Below, in pieces: positions 12,352 through 22,300 of a DNA stretch of 64,000 nt. Each line of letters opens with the position of its first letter. Positions within the stretch are counted from its first letter, which is position 1. Source of the DNA: Cymbidium sinense (lineage: Eukaryota > Streptophyta > Magnoliopsida > Asparagales > Orchidaceae). Location: assembly GCA_021442155.1 (NCBI GenBank), contig CM038214.1, forward strand, positions 24,329,808 to 24,393,807. The letters are read 5' to 3'. A program made the position numbers and the translations under genes. Under the pieces are notes generated by a model, which made no database searches, was not told the DNA's origin, and saw only the letters and a list, made by a program, of their open reading frames with translations.

Positions 12352-13610
12352 TTGCTGGTGGGTGATTATTATTGCTTGGTTATTTTGGTGACCTTCATTT
12401 GGGTGGTGGCATTGCACTTATTTTTGTATGGGGTTTTCCATATCTCTAGGTGCTTCCTTAAGCGAGTTGGATTTTCTACTTGTTGTGGTGGTTGGTGGGT
12501 GGCCTTGTGTTGGTGGCGGGTGGTTGTTGGTATTTGGTGGTTGGTTGGTATGGTTTATCACTATTGGTGGCAGATCAAAGGGGTTGTTGGTGGTCTAATT
12601 TTGGATTAGATTTTGCATGGTGGAGGTTATTTGTTGATTGTTATTTCTTTATTTTATTGGGTTTTGGTGGTCAATTTTGGTGGTTTGGGTTTATTTCATT
12701 TGGTTGTGGTTTGATCTTCTAATGGTCTTCCTCTCTTCTGTAGTTCTTTTGTTTTTTTGTTGTTTTTTTGGGTTGGTTGGTTGATGGCTATTTAGTGGCT
12801 ATTTTGCTTTGGGATATGGTGACTTGGTTTGGTGTATTGGTGCCTAACTTGGCTGTGGTTATGATGCTTGCACTCATTGATATTTCTCCTCCTTTTTTCT
12901 GTTGGATTTGGTGGTGTTCCTATTGTATTGTTGTTGCTCCTGATGGATGGCTTTTAGTCTATCTTACTGGTATTTGCTTCATTTTGTTTTTGGCTAGCTA
13001 GTCACCTCACGGATGGAATTTCTGCTTTGGTTGGGTTTGGTGGATCTTTATTTGCTTCTACCCTTCTATTGGTTGTCTTGGGTGGTTTTGGCATGATGGA
13101 TGATGTTGGTCTTTTCTTTGATTTGGATTTTCTTTTACTATGGTGGTTGGCTAAGAGGCTAGACTGTGTTGGTTATTTGGTGGGTTGGTTGGATGGGCTA
13201 TTTTGGCCTTTCTTTTACTCTATTGGTGACATCTTTGGTTGGCTACTCTTCTATTGTTCTCCTCTCTTACTTCTTGCTTCCCTTTTTCTGGTTTGGGTGA
13301 CATCCTTGCTGCCTTTCCTGTTTGCTTATGGAGGACATGAGCTCTTGTGTTTTCTTTTTTGGTCTTGGTTTTTCTGGTTTGTGTTGTTAAGGTCATGATG
13401 CTTGCTCCCTTTGATGTTGCTATTCCTCTTTGGTGGTGTTCATACTATACTGCTACTGTCCCTGATGGTTGGTTGATTTTCTGCCATATTGGGCTTATCT
13501 ATTTTGGTGGCTTTGTGGTTGGTTATTATGTCTGCTGCTTGGAGGAGTTTGCAACCTTGCAAGATGATGGACTTGGGATGATGGGCTACAAGAGGTATCT
13601 TTGGCAATGA
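12352..13610 (+). other. G/T-rich LINE 3' region with hydrophobic open frames and an internal duplication
   Basis: This part of LINE 2 lies past RNase H, where no ORF is expected, yet it contains open frames of 77 to 123 codons rich in W, F, L and G (for example 13027-13398 and 13347-13610). The motif WWCSY....PDGWL occurs twice, at about 12910-12955 and 13425-13475, each preceded by ATGATGCTTGC, which suggests an internal duplication with a 530-bp offset. LINE 6 has one copy (WWSSFYIAAIPDGWL, 54926-55189). Function unknown. The frames may simply reflect a composition poor in TAA/TAG. Confidence 0.45.
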
Positions 13611-13653
13611 TGGCCTTGATGTTTCCCTTTCTATCTTCTTTTTTGGTTGGTAG

Positions 13654-13704
13654 CACTATATGTAATTGTAACCCTTCTTGAAGTTTGGATGCTTACATAT
13701 AGTG
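13654..13704 (+). other. Conserved stem-loop in LINE 2 3' region
   Basis: CACTATATGTAA at 13654-13665 is the exact reverse complement of TTACATATAGTG at 13693-13704, giving a 12-bp stem with a 27-nt loop about 385 nt before the poly(A). The same block recurs in LINEs 3, 6 and 7. LINE 5 and A2 lack the stem. A 3' RNA structure in a LINE could be recognised by its own reverse transcriptase, but that role is inferred. Confidence 0.6.
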
Positions 13705-14101
13705 TTGCTCCTTGAGATGATTGTAACTAAGCAGCCTTTTCTTTACTGCTCCTTTTCTTTGCTCATACTTTTTATGCTTGCTTAATTGTACTCATCCTTT
13801 CATTAGTATGTTTGATTTCTTTGTAGGTTGGGAGAATCTTGCGTGGATCTTTTGGTATCAAAAGTACCTTAGTAGATATTATTGTTGCACAGATGGATCT
13901 ATTATTTTTATTGATTTGGTTTTCCTTTTGCTTTTATTTTTTTTTCCTTATATTATTGTAATAGTTAGGGGGTTTATCTCTTTAGGACTTATTATGGCTC
14001 TTTGAGCATTAGTTTAGAGATTTACCCCCTCTAAGGACTTTGTACTTTTTCTTTGTGGCAATAAAATTCCTTAATTTCCCTAAAAAAAACCTAAACCCTA
14101 A

Positions 14102-14540
14102 GAATGGGTAGAACTTGATGATAGGAACATCACCGTCAACCAGGCTCAATCTAGATTTGGTGGTGGAGGCGAAGCGGGCGGTTATCAGTGGTGGTGGGGG
14201 GATCAGAGTGGTGGATATGGAGGTGTTGGTTAAAGAAATGGTGGTTATGGAGGAAGAGGAGCGGGAGGTTACAACCATGGTGGTGGCGAGGGAGAGATAA
14301 TGGTGGATCTCGAGGCGGGGATTCTAATAGAAAGTGAAGAATGGTCAATTCGATCTGTTGCTTATGGAACTGTGTCTTTATAGTAGAGATGGTTCTAGTT
14401 ATCTAGGATTTTTGATTTGCTCTATACGTGCTCATTTTTTATCCATGTTATCGCTTATGTCTTAGAAAACTTGGTGTGCTACTTGGTTGATGAAATCGAA
14501 AAGAAGAAATGTTGAATAAATTTATTCTATTAAAAAAAAA
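14102..14540 (+). pseudogene. Glycine-rich RNA-binding protein 3' fragment, copy 1 (retrocopy)
   Basis: The sequence starts abruptly after CCTAAACCCTAA with AATGGGTAGAACTTGATGAT. It encodes, with a stop and frameshifts, NG.NL then DRNITVNQAQSRFGGGGEAG, then NGGYGGRGAGGYNHGGG and DGGSRGGDSNRK. This matches the end of the RRM (NGKELDGRNITVNEAQSR) and the glycine-rich tail of plant class IV GRPs, RNA chaperone-type proteins. A 3' UTR of roughly 210 nt follows, then A9 at 14532-14540. The N-terminal RRM is absent. Poly(A) and 5' truncation indicate reverse transcription of an mRNA. Copies at 34143 and 38502 share the same left edge. Confidence 0.85.
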
Positions 14541-14628
14541 TCAAAATCCTAAACCTTAAACTAAAACCTAAATCTAGACCTTAAACCTAAACCTTAAACC
14601 CTAAACCCTAAAAAAATATAAATATAAA

Positions 14629-14663
<35 letters not shown>

Positions 14664-16199
14664 AAATAAAAATAAAAATAAAATAAAAAAAAAATAAAAT
14701 AAAATAAAATAAAACTAAACCTAAAAAAAAAATAAAAATAAATAAAACTAAACTCAAATAAAATCCTAAACTAAACAAAAAAAAAAAAAACCTAAAATAA
14801 AATAAAACTAAACCTAAATAAAAATAAAATAAACCTAAAATAAATAAAATAAAACTAAATAAAGCTAAACTTAAAATAAACCTAAAAGAAAACATAAAAA
14901 TAAATAAAAATAATCTAAACCCTAAACTAAAAAACCTAAACCTAATTAAAATAAAATAAAAACCTAAACTAAATAAAATTAAACCTAAACTAAACCTAAA
15001 TAAACTAAACCTAAACTTAAATAAATAAATAAAATAAACTAAAATACTAAACCTACAAAATAAACCTAAAATAAAATAAAAAAACTAAAAAATAAAATAC
15101 CTAAACCCAAAAATACCTAAAAAATAAAATAAAATAAAAAAAAATAAACTAAACTTAAATCTAAACCTAAAATAATAAAATAAAACCCTAAACTAAATAA
15201 ATAAATAAAATAAACCAAAAATAAAAAAATAAAAAAATAAACTAAAATAAAATAAAATAAATAAACTAAATAAACTAAACCTATGGTTTCATATTTAAAA
15301 ATTAAAAAAAACTCTATACTAAACCTAAAATTACTAAGCCTTAAACCCTAAACCTACCTAAACCTATGAGCCACTAAATAAACCTGACCACAAACCATAA
15401 ACCCTAAAGCCCAAACCATTAACCCTAAATCCTAAAAAAACCTAAAAACCAAACTAAATAAACATAAAATAAAATAAATAAAAACCTAAACCTAAATAAA
15501 ATAAATAAAATAAAATAAAATAAACTAAATTAAAAACCTAAACTACTAACCTAAACTAAAATAAACCTAAATAAAAAAATTAAAATCTAAAATAAAATAA
15601 AATAAAGCTAAATTAAAATCAAATAAGAATAAAAACCTAAATAAATTAAAACTAAACTTAAAATAAAATAAAATAAACATAATAAATTAAATAAAACTAA
15701 ATAAAACCTAAACCCAAAATAATCCTAAAATAAAAAAAAAATAAACGTAAAACTAAACTAAAAAAAAAACCTAAAATAAATAAAATAAAATAAACAAAAT
15801 AAAATAAACCTAAAATAAAATAAATAAACCTAAACTAAATAAAACTAAATAAAATAAAATAAACTAAAAAAATAAAATCTAAACCTAAACTAAAAATAAA
15901 ACTAAAGAAAAACTAAAACCTAAACCTAAAAATAAAATAAAACCTAAATCAGAAAATAAAAATAAAATAAACAAAAAAAAAAAATAAAATAAAATAAAAC
16001 TAAAGTATAAAATAACATAACCTAAACCTAAACCTAAAAAAAAATAAAATAAAAAACCTAAACTAAATAAATAAACCTAAAATAAACTAGCTAAAATAAA
16101 TAAAAATAAAAATACACTAAATATAAATAAAATAAACTAAAATAAATAAAATAAACTAAAATAACTACTAAAAACTACTAGTTTAGATTTATAAACCTC

Positions 16200-16550
16200 T
16201 ACCCTAAACTAAACTGACCCTGGGCCCTAAACTATCCACAACACTGAGCCACTGAGGCCAACTAAACTAATAAACTAAACCCCAGGCCTAAATACTTAAG
16301 CCACCCTAATGCTAAACTCCCTACCTGCCCTCCACTGATCTCCCTAAACCTAAACTAAACCACCACTAAACTCTAAACTGAAACCACCTAAAACACCCAA
16401 ACAATCACTAACTAAACCCTAAACCTAAACCTCTCCCCAACATAACCCTGGGCCCTAAACCCTCACTAAACCCTCCACTAAACTCCCACTTTCCTAAAAC
16501 AAAACCTAAACCCTAACCAAACCCCAACCCTAAACCTAAACTTAAAGTAA
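16200..16550. repeat. GC-rich block with CCCTGGGCC / CACTGAGCC words
   Basis: Here telomere-like words carry G where neighbours carry A: CTGACCCTGGGCCCTAAAC, CACTGAGCCACTGAGG, CCTGGGCCCTAAACCC. The block merges on both sides into normal CCCTAAA/CCTAAA repeat and lies just left of GRP fragment 2. It is best read as A-to-G altered telomere repeat, either real or produced by base-calling error. Confidence 0.6.
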
Positions 16551-16584
16551 CTAAATAAGTTAAAAAAATAAACCTAAACCCTAA

Positions 16585-16718
16585 GAATGAACCTTGATGG
16601 CGGGAACTTCATCAACGAGCTCCATTGAGATCACAGTGGAGGTGAAGGAGAGGCAATTATCAGATGGTGGTGGGATCTAGAGTGTGGTGGATATGGAGGT
16701 GGTGCAAGAATGGATATG
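16585..16718 (+). pseudogene. GRP 3' fragment, copy 2 (internally truncated)
   Basis: After CCTAAACCCTAA comes GAATGAACCTTGATGGCGGG, followed by AACTTCATCAACGAGCTCCA and a glycine-rich run (GATGGTGGTGGGATCTAGAG, TGGATATGGAGGTGGTG). This corresponds to the RRM end and first glycine repeats of copies 1, 3 and 5. It stops near 16718 and returns to CCTAAA repeat, so the tail, stop codon and 3' UTR are missing. The upstream flank (CTTAAAGTAACTAAATAAG) matches that of copies 4 and 5, which argues for duplication rather than independent insertion. Confidence 0.7.
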
Positions 16719-17029
16719 TAAAACCTAAAACTAAACCTAAAAAAATAAAAAAACTAAACCTAAACTAAAAATAAAAAAATAAAAGATAAACCTAAAAATA
16801 AAAATAATAAAACTAAACTAAAAAAAATAAGCATAAACCTAAACCTAAACCTAAAAAAATAAACTAAAAAGTTGAACTAAATAAATAAACTAAACTAATA
16901 AATAAAACATAAACCTAAATAAAATAAAAATACTAATAATAAATAAAAAATCTAAAACTCTTGGTTTACTTAAACCCTAAACCCTACCTACCCTAAAACC
17001 CTCTCTCCCAACCCAACCTATAAACCTAA

Positions 17030-17300
17030 ACCCCAAACCCTCCCTATATTCCACTAACCCTAACTAAAACCATCCCCACTCTGACCCTGGGCCCTCCCTG
17101 GGCCCTAACCTCTGACCTGCCCACCCTCCCTACCCTAATGACCAAAACTGAAACTCCCAACACTGGGCTCCTCCAACCCACTGAGCTCTGAGAGGCCCTA
17201 CTGACCTGACCTAAATCCTAACACCCTCCCCTGGGCCTAAACCCTGAGCCTGATGGGCCTACCTGACCCTAACTGAATCAACCACTATAATGACCCAAAC
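17030..17300. repeat. GC-rich CCCTGGGCC block, second
   Basis: Words such as GACCCTGGGCCCTCCCTGGG, CACTGAGCTCTGAGAGGCCC and ACCCTCCCCTGGGCCT follow a degraded TTGGTTTACTTAAACCC box at about 16960. In the cleaner satellite units the same box is followed by CCCTAAA-rich sequence, so position marks this block as an altered CCCTAAA stretch. Confidence 0.6.
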
Positions 17301-17924
17301 CAACTAAACTACTGATAATATGATAAATAAACTAAACCTAAATAAAATAAAACTAAACCTAAACTAACCTCAAAATAAATAAAATAAAATAAAATAAAAT
17401 TAAAATAAATAAATAAAATACTAGATAAAACCTAAAATAATAAAATAAAACTATGTAAAATAAATAAAATAAATAAAATATAAAAATAACTAAATAAAAA
17501 CCTAAATAAAAATAAAAAAATAAATAAAAATAAAACTAAACTAAAGAATAAAAATAAAAAAATAAACCTAAATAAATAAAATATAATAAACTAAAATAAA
17601 CCAAAGCTAAACTAAAATGACCTAAAATAAACCTAAAATAAAACTAAATAAACCTAAAAAAAATAAAACATAAACTAAAAAATAAAATAAAAACCAAAAA
17701 TAAAATAAAACTAAACTAAAAAAAAACTAAACCTAAAAAAATAACTAAAATAAAAAAACATAAACCAATAAATAAAACAAATAACTAAACTAAATAAAAT
17801 AAAAAATAAACCTAAAATAAAAGAAAATAAATAAACCAAATAAATAAAATTAACTAAATGAGCTAAATTGGTTTGCTTGATGTTTTAAAAAAAAAAAAAT
17901 ACCAAACCCTAAATCCTCCACAAT

Positions 17925-18185
17925 AACTTTACCAACCCTAGAGCCCCCTGTTAACTATAATCCCTACCCAGGCCAAAAGCCACTAAAACCTGGGCCTACT
18001 GACCCTGACCATCTTACCCACCCTGACTCTAAACCTGACTGGCCCTGAGCTGGGCCACTGGCACTGAAACTGGGCCACCCAAAACTGACCCAATGAACCC
18101 AACCTAAGGCCACAACTGAGCCACTGGGCCATACTCCTAAACCAATCCCTTAACCCTAAAACCTAGGCCAAGACCTGGGCTAAAA
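17925..18185. repeat. GC-rich CCCTGGGCC block, third
   Basis: It follows GGTTTGCTTGATGTTTTAAA at about 17870, again the place where a unit should carry CCCTAAA. It contains CCTGGGCCTACTGACCCTGA, GGCCCTGAGCTGGGCCACTG and similar words, then returns to AAATAAAATAAA. No coding potential is seen. Confidence 0.6.
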
Positions 18186-18464
18186 TCTAAAACTTAAAAC
18201 CTAAAACCAAACTAAAATAAAATAAAATAAAGAAAATAAAATTAAAATAAACATAAACTTAAAATAAATAAAATAAATAAAAAAATAAACTAAATAAAAT
18301 AAACCTGAATAAAAACCTAATTAAAATAAAACTAAACATAAAGTAAGAATAAAATAAACCTACAATAAAAAAAAAAAAAAAATAAAAGAAAAACTAAAAA
18401 TAAACCCAAAAAATAAAACAAAATAAATAAAAAAAAATAAAACTAAAACTAAACTAAAAAATCT

Positions 18465-19395
18465 AAACCTAAAATAAAATAAAATACAAAATATGATAAA
18501 CCTAAACTAAACTAAAATAAATGCAAACTAAACCTAAAATCATAAACCAAACTAACCTTAACTAAATAAAATAAACAAACTAAAATAAACTAAACTGACT
18601 TAAAAAAAAACCAAAAATAAACCTAAAAAAAAATTAAAACCTAAACCACAAAAGATAATAAAATAAAAACATAAATAAACCAAAAAAATAAAAATAAAAC
18701 CTAGGCACAAAATAAAATAAAATGAAACTCACTAAAATAAACTAAAAAAATAAAATAAAAAAAACTAAACTAAATTAAATTAAAAAATAAATAAAACTAA
18801 AATAAAACAAAAGATAAAATAAACCTAAATGGTAAATAAAAAAAAAAATAATAAAATAGATAAAATAAATAAATAGGCTTGGTTTAGTTTAAAGCCTATG
18901 AGCCTAAGACCACTAGACTAAAGAAAATCTAAACCTAAAATAAAAATAAAATATACAAAATATGATAAACCTAAACCTAAACTAAAATAAATGCAAACTA
19001 AACCTAAACCTAAAATCAACTAAACTTAAACCTAAACCTTAACTAAATAAAATATAACAAACTAAAAATAAACCTAACTTAAACTAAAAAATAAAACCTA
19101 AAAATAAACCTAAAATAAAAATTAAAATAAACCTAAAAAAATAAAATAAAAACATAAACCTAAACCAAAAAATAAAAAACAAAAACCTAAACCTAAAATA
19201 AAATAAAATGAAACTCAACTAAAAATAAACCTAAACAATAAACTAAAATAAAAAACCTAAAGTAAAATAAATTAACCTAAAAATAAATAAACTAAACTAA
19301 ACAAAAATAAAAATAAACCTAAATAGTAATATAAATAAATAATTTCAAATAAATAAAAAATAAACTAAATAAACCTAAACCTACCAATTTACTTA
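18465..19395 (+). repeat. Tandem pair of one 465-bp satellite segment, one copy error-like
   Basis: Positions 18465-18900 and 18930-19395 carry the same ordered landmarks: CAAAATATGATAAACC, ACTAAAATAAATGCAAAC, ATAAAATAAAATGAAACTC, CCTAAATGGTAAATA against CCTAAATAGTAATATA, and TTGGTTTAGTTTAAA against TTTACTTAATTTAAA. The first copy differs mostly by small deletions and a few A-to-G changes. This is either a real tandem duplication or an unresolved assembly overlap. Confidence 0.65.
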
Positions 19396-22300
19396 ATTTA
19401 AAACCTATAAACTCCTAAACAACCCAAAAAATCCCACACCCTAAAAAGTTGTAAACCCTAAACCCTAAATACTAAAGCCAAAACTCTAAACTAAAACTAA
19501 ATAAACCCAAAACCCCTCTAAACCTTAAACCCTAAAAACCTAAACCCTAAACCCTAAACCCAAAAACTAAACCTAAACCCTAAACATAAAATAATTAACC
19601 CTAAACCTTAAACTAAAAATCCTAAAATCAAAATCTAAATAAAACCACTAAACCCTAAAGACTAAAATAAATGCTAAACCTAAAACTCTAAACCCAAAAC
19701 CCTAAACCTAAAACTCTAGAAACCAAAAAAACCTAAAATAAATAAACTAAACTAAATAAAATAATTAAAACAAAATTACTAGTTACTTAAATTAAGAAAT
19801 CATAAACTCAAACTCCTAACAAACTAAACCCTGAGCTAAAACTAAACCAAAACCCAAAAAAAATAACCCTAAACCCTACCAATCCCTAAAACCCTAAACC
19901 CTACACCCTAAACCCTAACATTAAACCCTAAACCCAAACCCTAAAAACCCTAAACACTAAAGCTTAAATCCTAAATTAACTAAAATAAGATAACCCTAAA
20001 CCCTCAAACCCAAAAACCTAAACACTAAACCCTAAAATCCTAAACCCTAAACCCTAAAAACCCAAAAACTTAAACCTAATCTAATTGAAACCTAATAATA
20101 AAATAAATAAATAAACCCTAAACCTAAATAAAATAAAAACCTAAACTAAAACCTAAACCTAAAGCTAAGAAGAAAATAAAATAATAAATAAAATTAAACT
20201 AAAATAAATTAAATAAAAAGCTAAAGTAAACTAAAAAATAAAATAAACTAATGAATAAAAAACCTAAATAAAACAAAAGTAAATGTAAAATAGAATAAAA
20301 TAAAATAAAAACTAAAGAAAAACCTAAACCTAAAAAATAAACTTAAAAATAAATATAAAGTAAAACCTAACCCCTAAACTAAAAAAAAAAAACCTAAACC
20401 TAAAATAAAAATAAAACAAACAAAATATAATAAACCTAAACCTAAACTAAAATAAATAAAAACTAAACCTAAACCTAAAACAAACTAAACTTAAACCTAA
20501 ACCTAAACTAAATAAAATATCATAAGCTAAAAATAAATATAAAGCTAAACTAAAAAATAAAACCTAAAAATAAACCTAAAATAAAAATGTCCTAAAAAAT
20601 TAAAATAAAAACATAAACCTAAACAAAAAAATAAAACTCAAATTAAAAAAATAAAAAAATAAAAAACTAAAATAAAATAAATAAAAACCTAAACTAAAAT
20701 AAAAAATAAAATAAACCTAAAAATATAAAACTAAATATAAAATAAAAATAAAATAAAATAAAAACTAAATCAAAACCTAAACCTAAAAAAAAAACCTAAA
20801 TCAAAACCTAAAATAAAATAAACCTTAACTAAAAATAAACCAAAAGCAAAACTAAAAAAATAAAACCACAAAGTAAACCTCTAATGAAAACTTAAAACCT
20901 AAACCTTAAAAACTAAAATAAAAATTTAAACCTAAAAAGAAAAATAAAACATAAACATAAGAAATAAAATAAAAATAAGTCTCAACTAAAAAATAAACCT
21001 AAACTAAAAACAACTTAAACTAAAACAAATAAACCAAAAATAAATAAACTAAACTAAATAAAAATAAAAATAAACCTACATCAAAATAAAAATAAAATAA
21101 ACTCAAATAAATGAAAAATAAACTAAATAAAACTAAACCTAACTGTTTACTTAATTTTTTTTAAAAAAACTTAAACACTGAAACCTAAATCGTAAACCCT
21201 AAATCCTAAATTATAAACCCTAAACCCTAAAACCTAAAAGTAATCCTAAACCCTAAAACCAAAACCTACAAATGTATACTAAAACCCAAAACCCAAAACC
21301 CTAAACTAACCCAAAACCCTAAACCCTAAACTAACCCTAAATCCTAAACCCTAAACCTTAAACTCTAAAACCTAAACCTTAGCACTAACTTTAAACCTTA
21401 AGCCCTAAACCCTAAACACTAAATCATAAACTAACCCTAAACGCTAAGGTAACCCTAAACCCTAAACCCTTAAACCTAAAAACCCAAAACCTTACAGCCT
21501 AAACACTAAACCCTAAACTAACCCTAAACCCTAAGCTAACCCTAAACCCTAAACCCTAAAACCTAAACACTAAACCTTAATCCTTGAAAACCCTCAACCC
21601 TAAAGCCTAAACATTAAACCCTAAACTAACCCTAAACCTTAAGCTAACCCTAAATCATAAACCATAACCCTGAACATTAGACCTTAAAACCCTAAACCTT
21701 AAAACCCTAAACTGTAAACACTAAACCCTAAACCCTAAAATCCTAAACCCTAAACCCTAAAAACCTAAAAACCTAAACCTAAACTAAAAAAAAAACTAAT
21801 AATAAAATAGATAAAAAAAACCTAAACCAAAATAAAATAAAAACCTAAATTAAAACCAAAACTTAAACCTAAAATTAAAATAAACTAAAATAAAATAAAT
21901 AAAAACAAAAACTAAACTAAAAAATAAAATAAACCTAAGAATAAAAAAACCTAGATAAAATAAAAATTGAACGTAAAATAAGAATAAAATAAACCAAAAA
22001 TAAAATGCAATAAAAACTAAATAAAAATAAAAACCTAAAAAATTAATCTAAAAAAAAATAAAAAGTAAAACATAAACACTAAACTAAGAAAAAAACCTAA
22101 ACCTAAAATAAAACTAAAATAAAACCTAAACCTAAACTAAAATAAAATAAACTAAAATAAATAAAACCTAAACCTAAACCTAAATCTAAACTAAATAAAA
22201 TATAATAAACTCAAAATAAACCTAAAGCTAAACTAAAAAATAAAACCTAAAAATAGGACTAAAATAAAACCTAAATGTATGCCTAAAATAAAACTTAAAC

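Larger units (their letters stand above)
11250..14089 (+). mobile_element. LINE 2, 5'-truncated, 3' end embedded in telomere-type repeat
   Basis: The start is inside the zf-RVT region (compare AATGTTGCTATTGCTTCCAA near 11293 with the copies at 48060 and 53185). A decayed RNase H follows to about 12150, then a G/T-rich 3' region of roughly 1.9 kb. The 3' end is well preserved: GCAATAAAATTCC at 14058, a short tail and A8, then CCTAAACCCTAA and the GRP fragment. Its stem-loop at 13654-13704 groups it with LINEs 3, 6 and 7. It lies head-to-head with copy A. No clear target-site duplication could be called because the flank is low complexity. Confidence 0.85.

Noticed and set aside
14115..14300. 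Plus-strand valine/glutamate-rich frames in GRP fragments (also 34215 and 38554)
   Set aside because: Wrong frame of the GRP sequence; the true frame gives NITVNQAQSR and glycine repeats and is broken.
14608..14895. Minus-strand 95-codon frame rich in F, L, Y and I, with similar ones at 22411, 32300 and 39996
   Set aside because: These are direct translations of TTTTATTTTA/TTTAGG repeat; stop codons are rare because of the composition. No domain.
18465..19395. CRISPR-like regular repeats
   Set aside because: Repeats are degenerate telomere words with no constant repeat/unique spacer structure and no cas genes; the context is eukaryotic.
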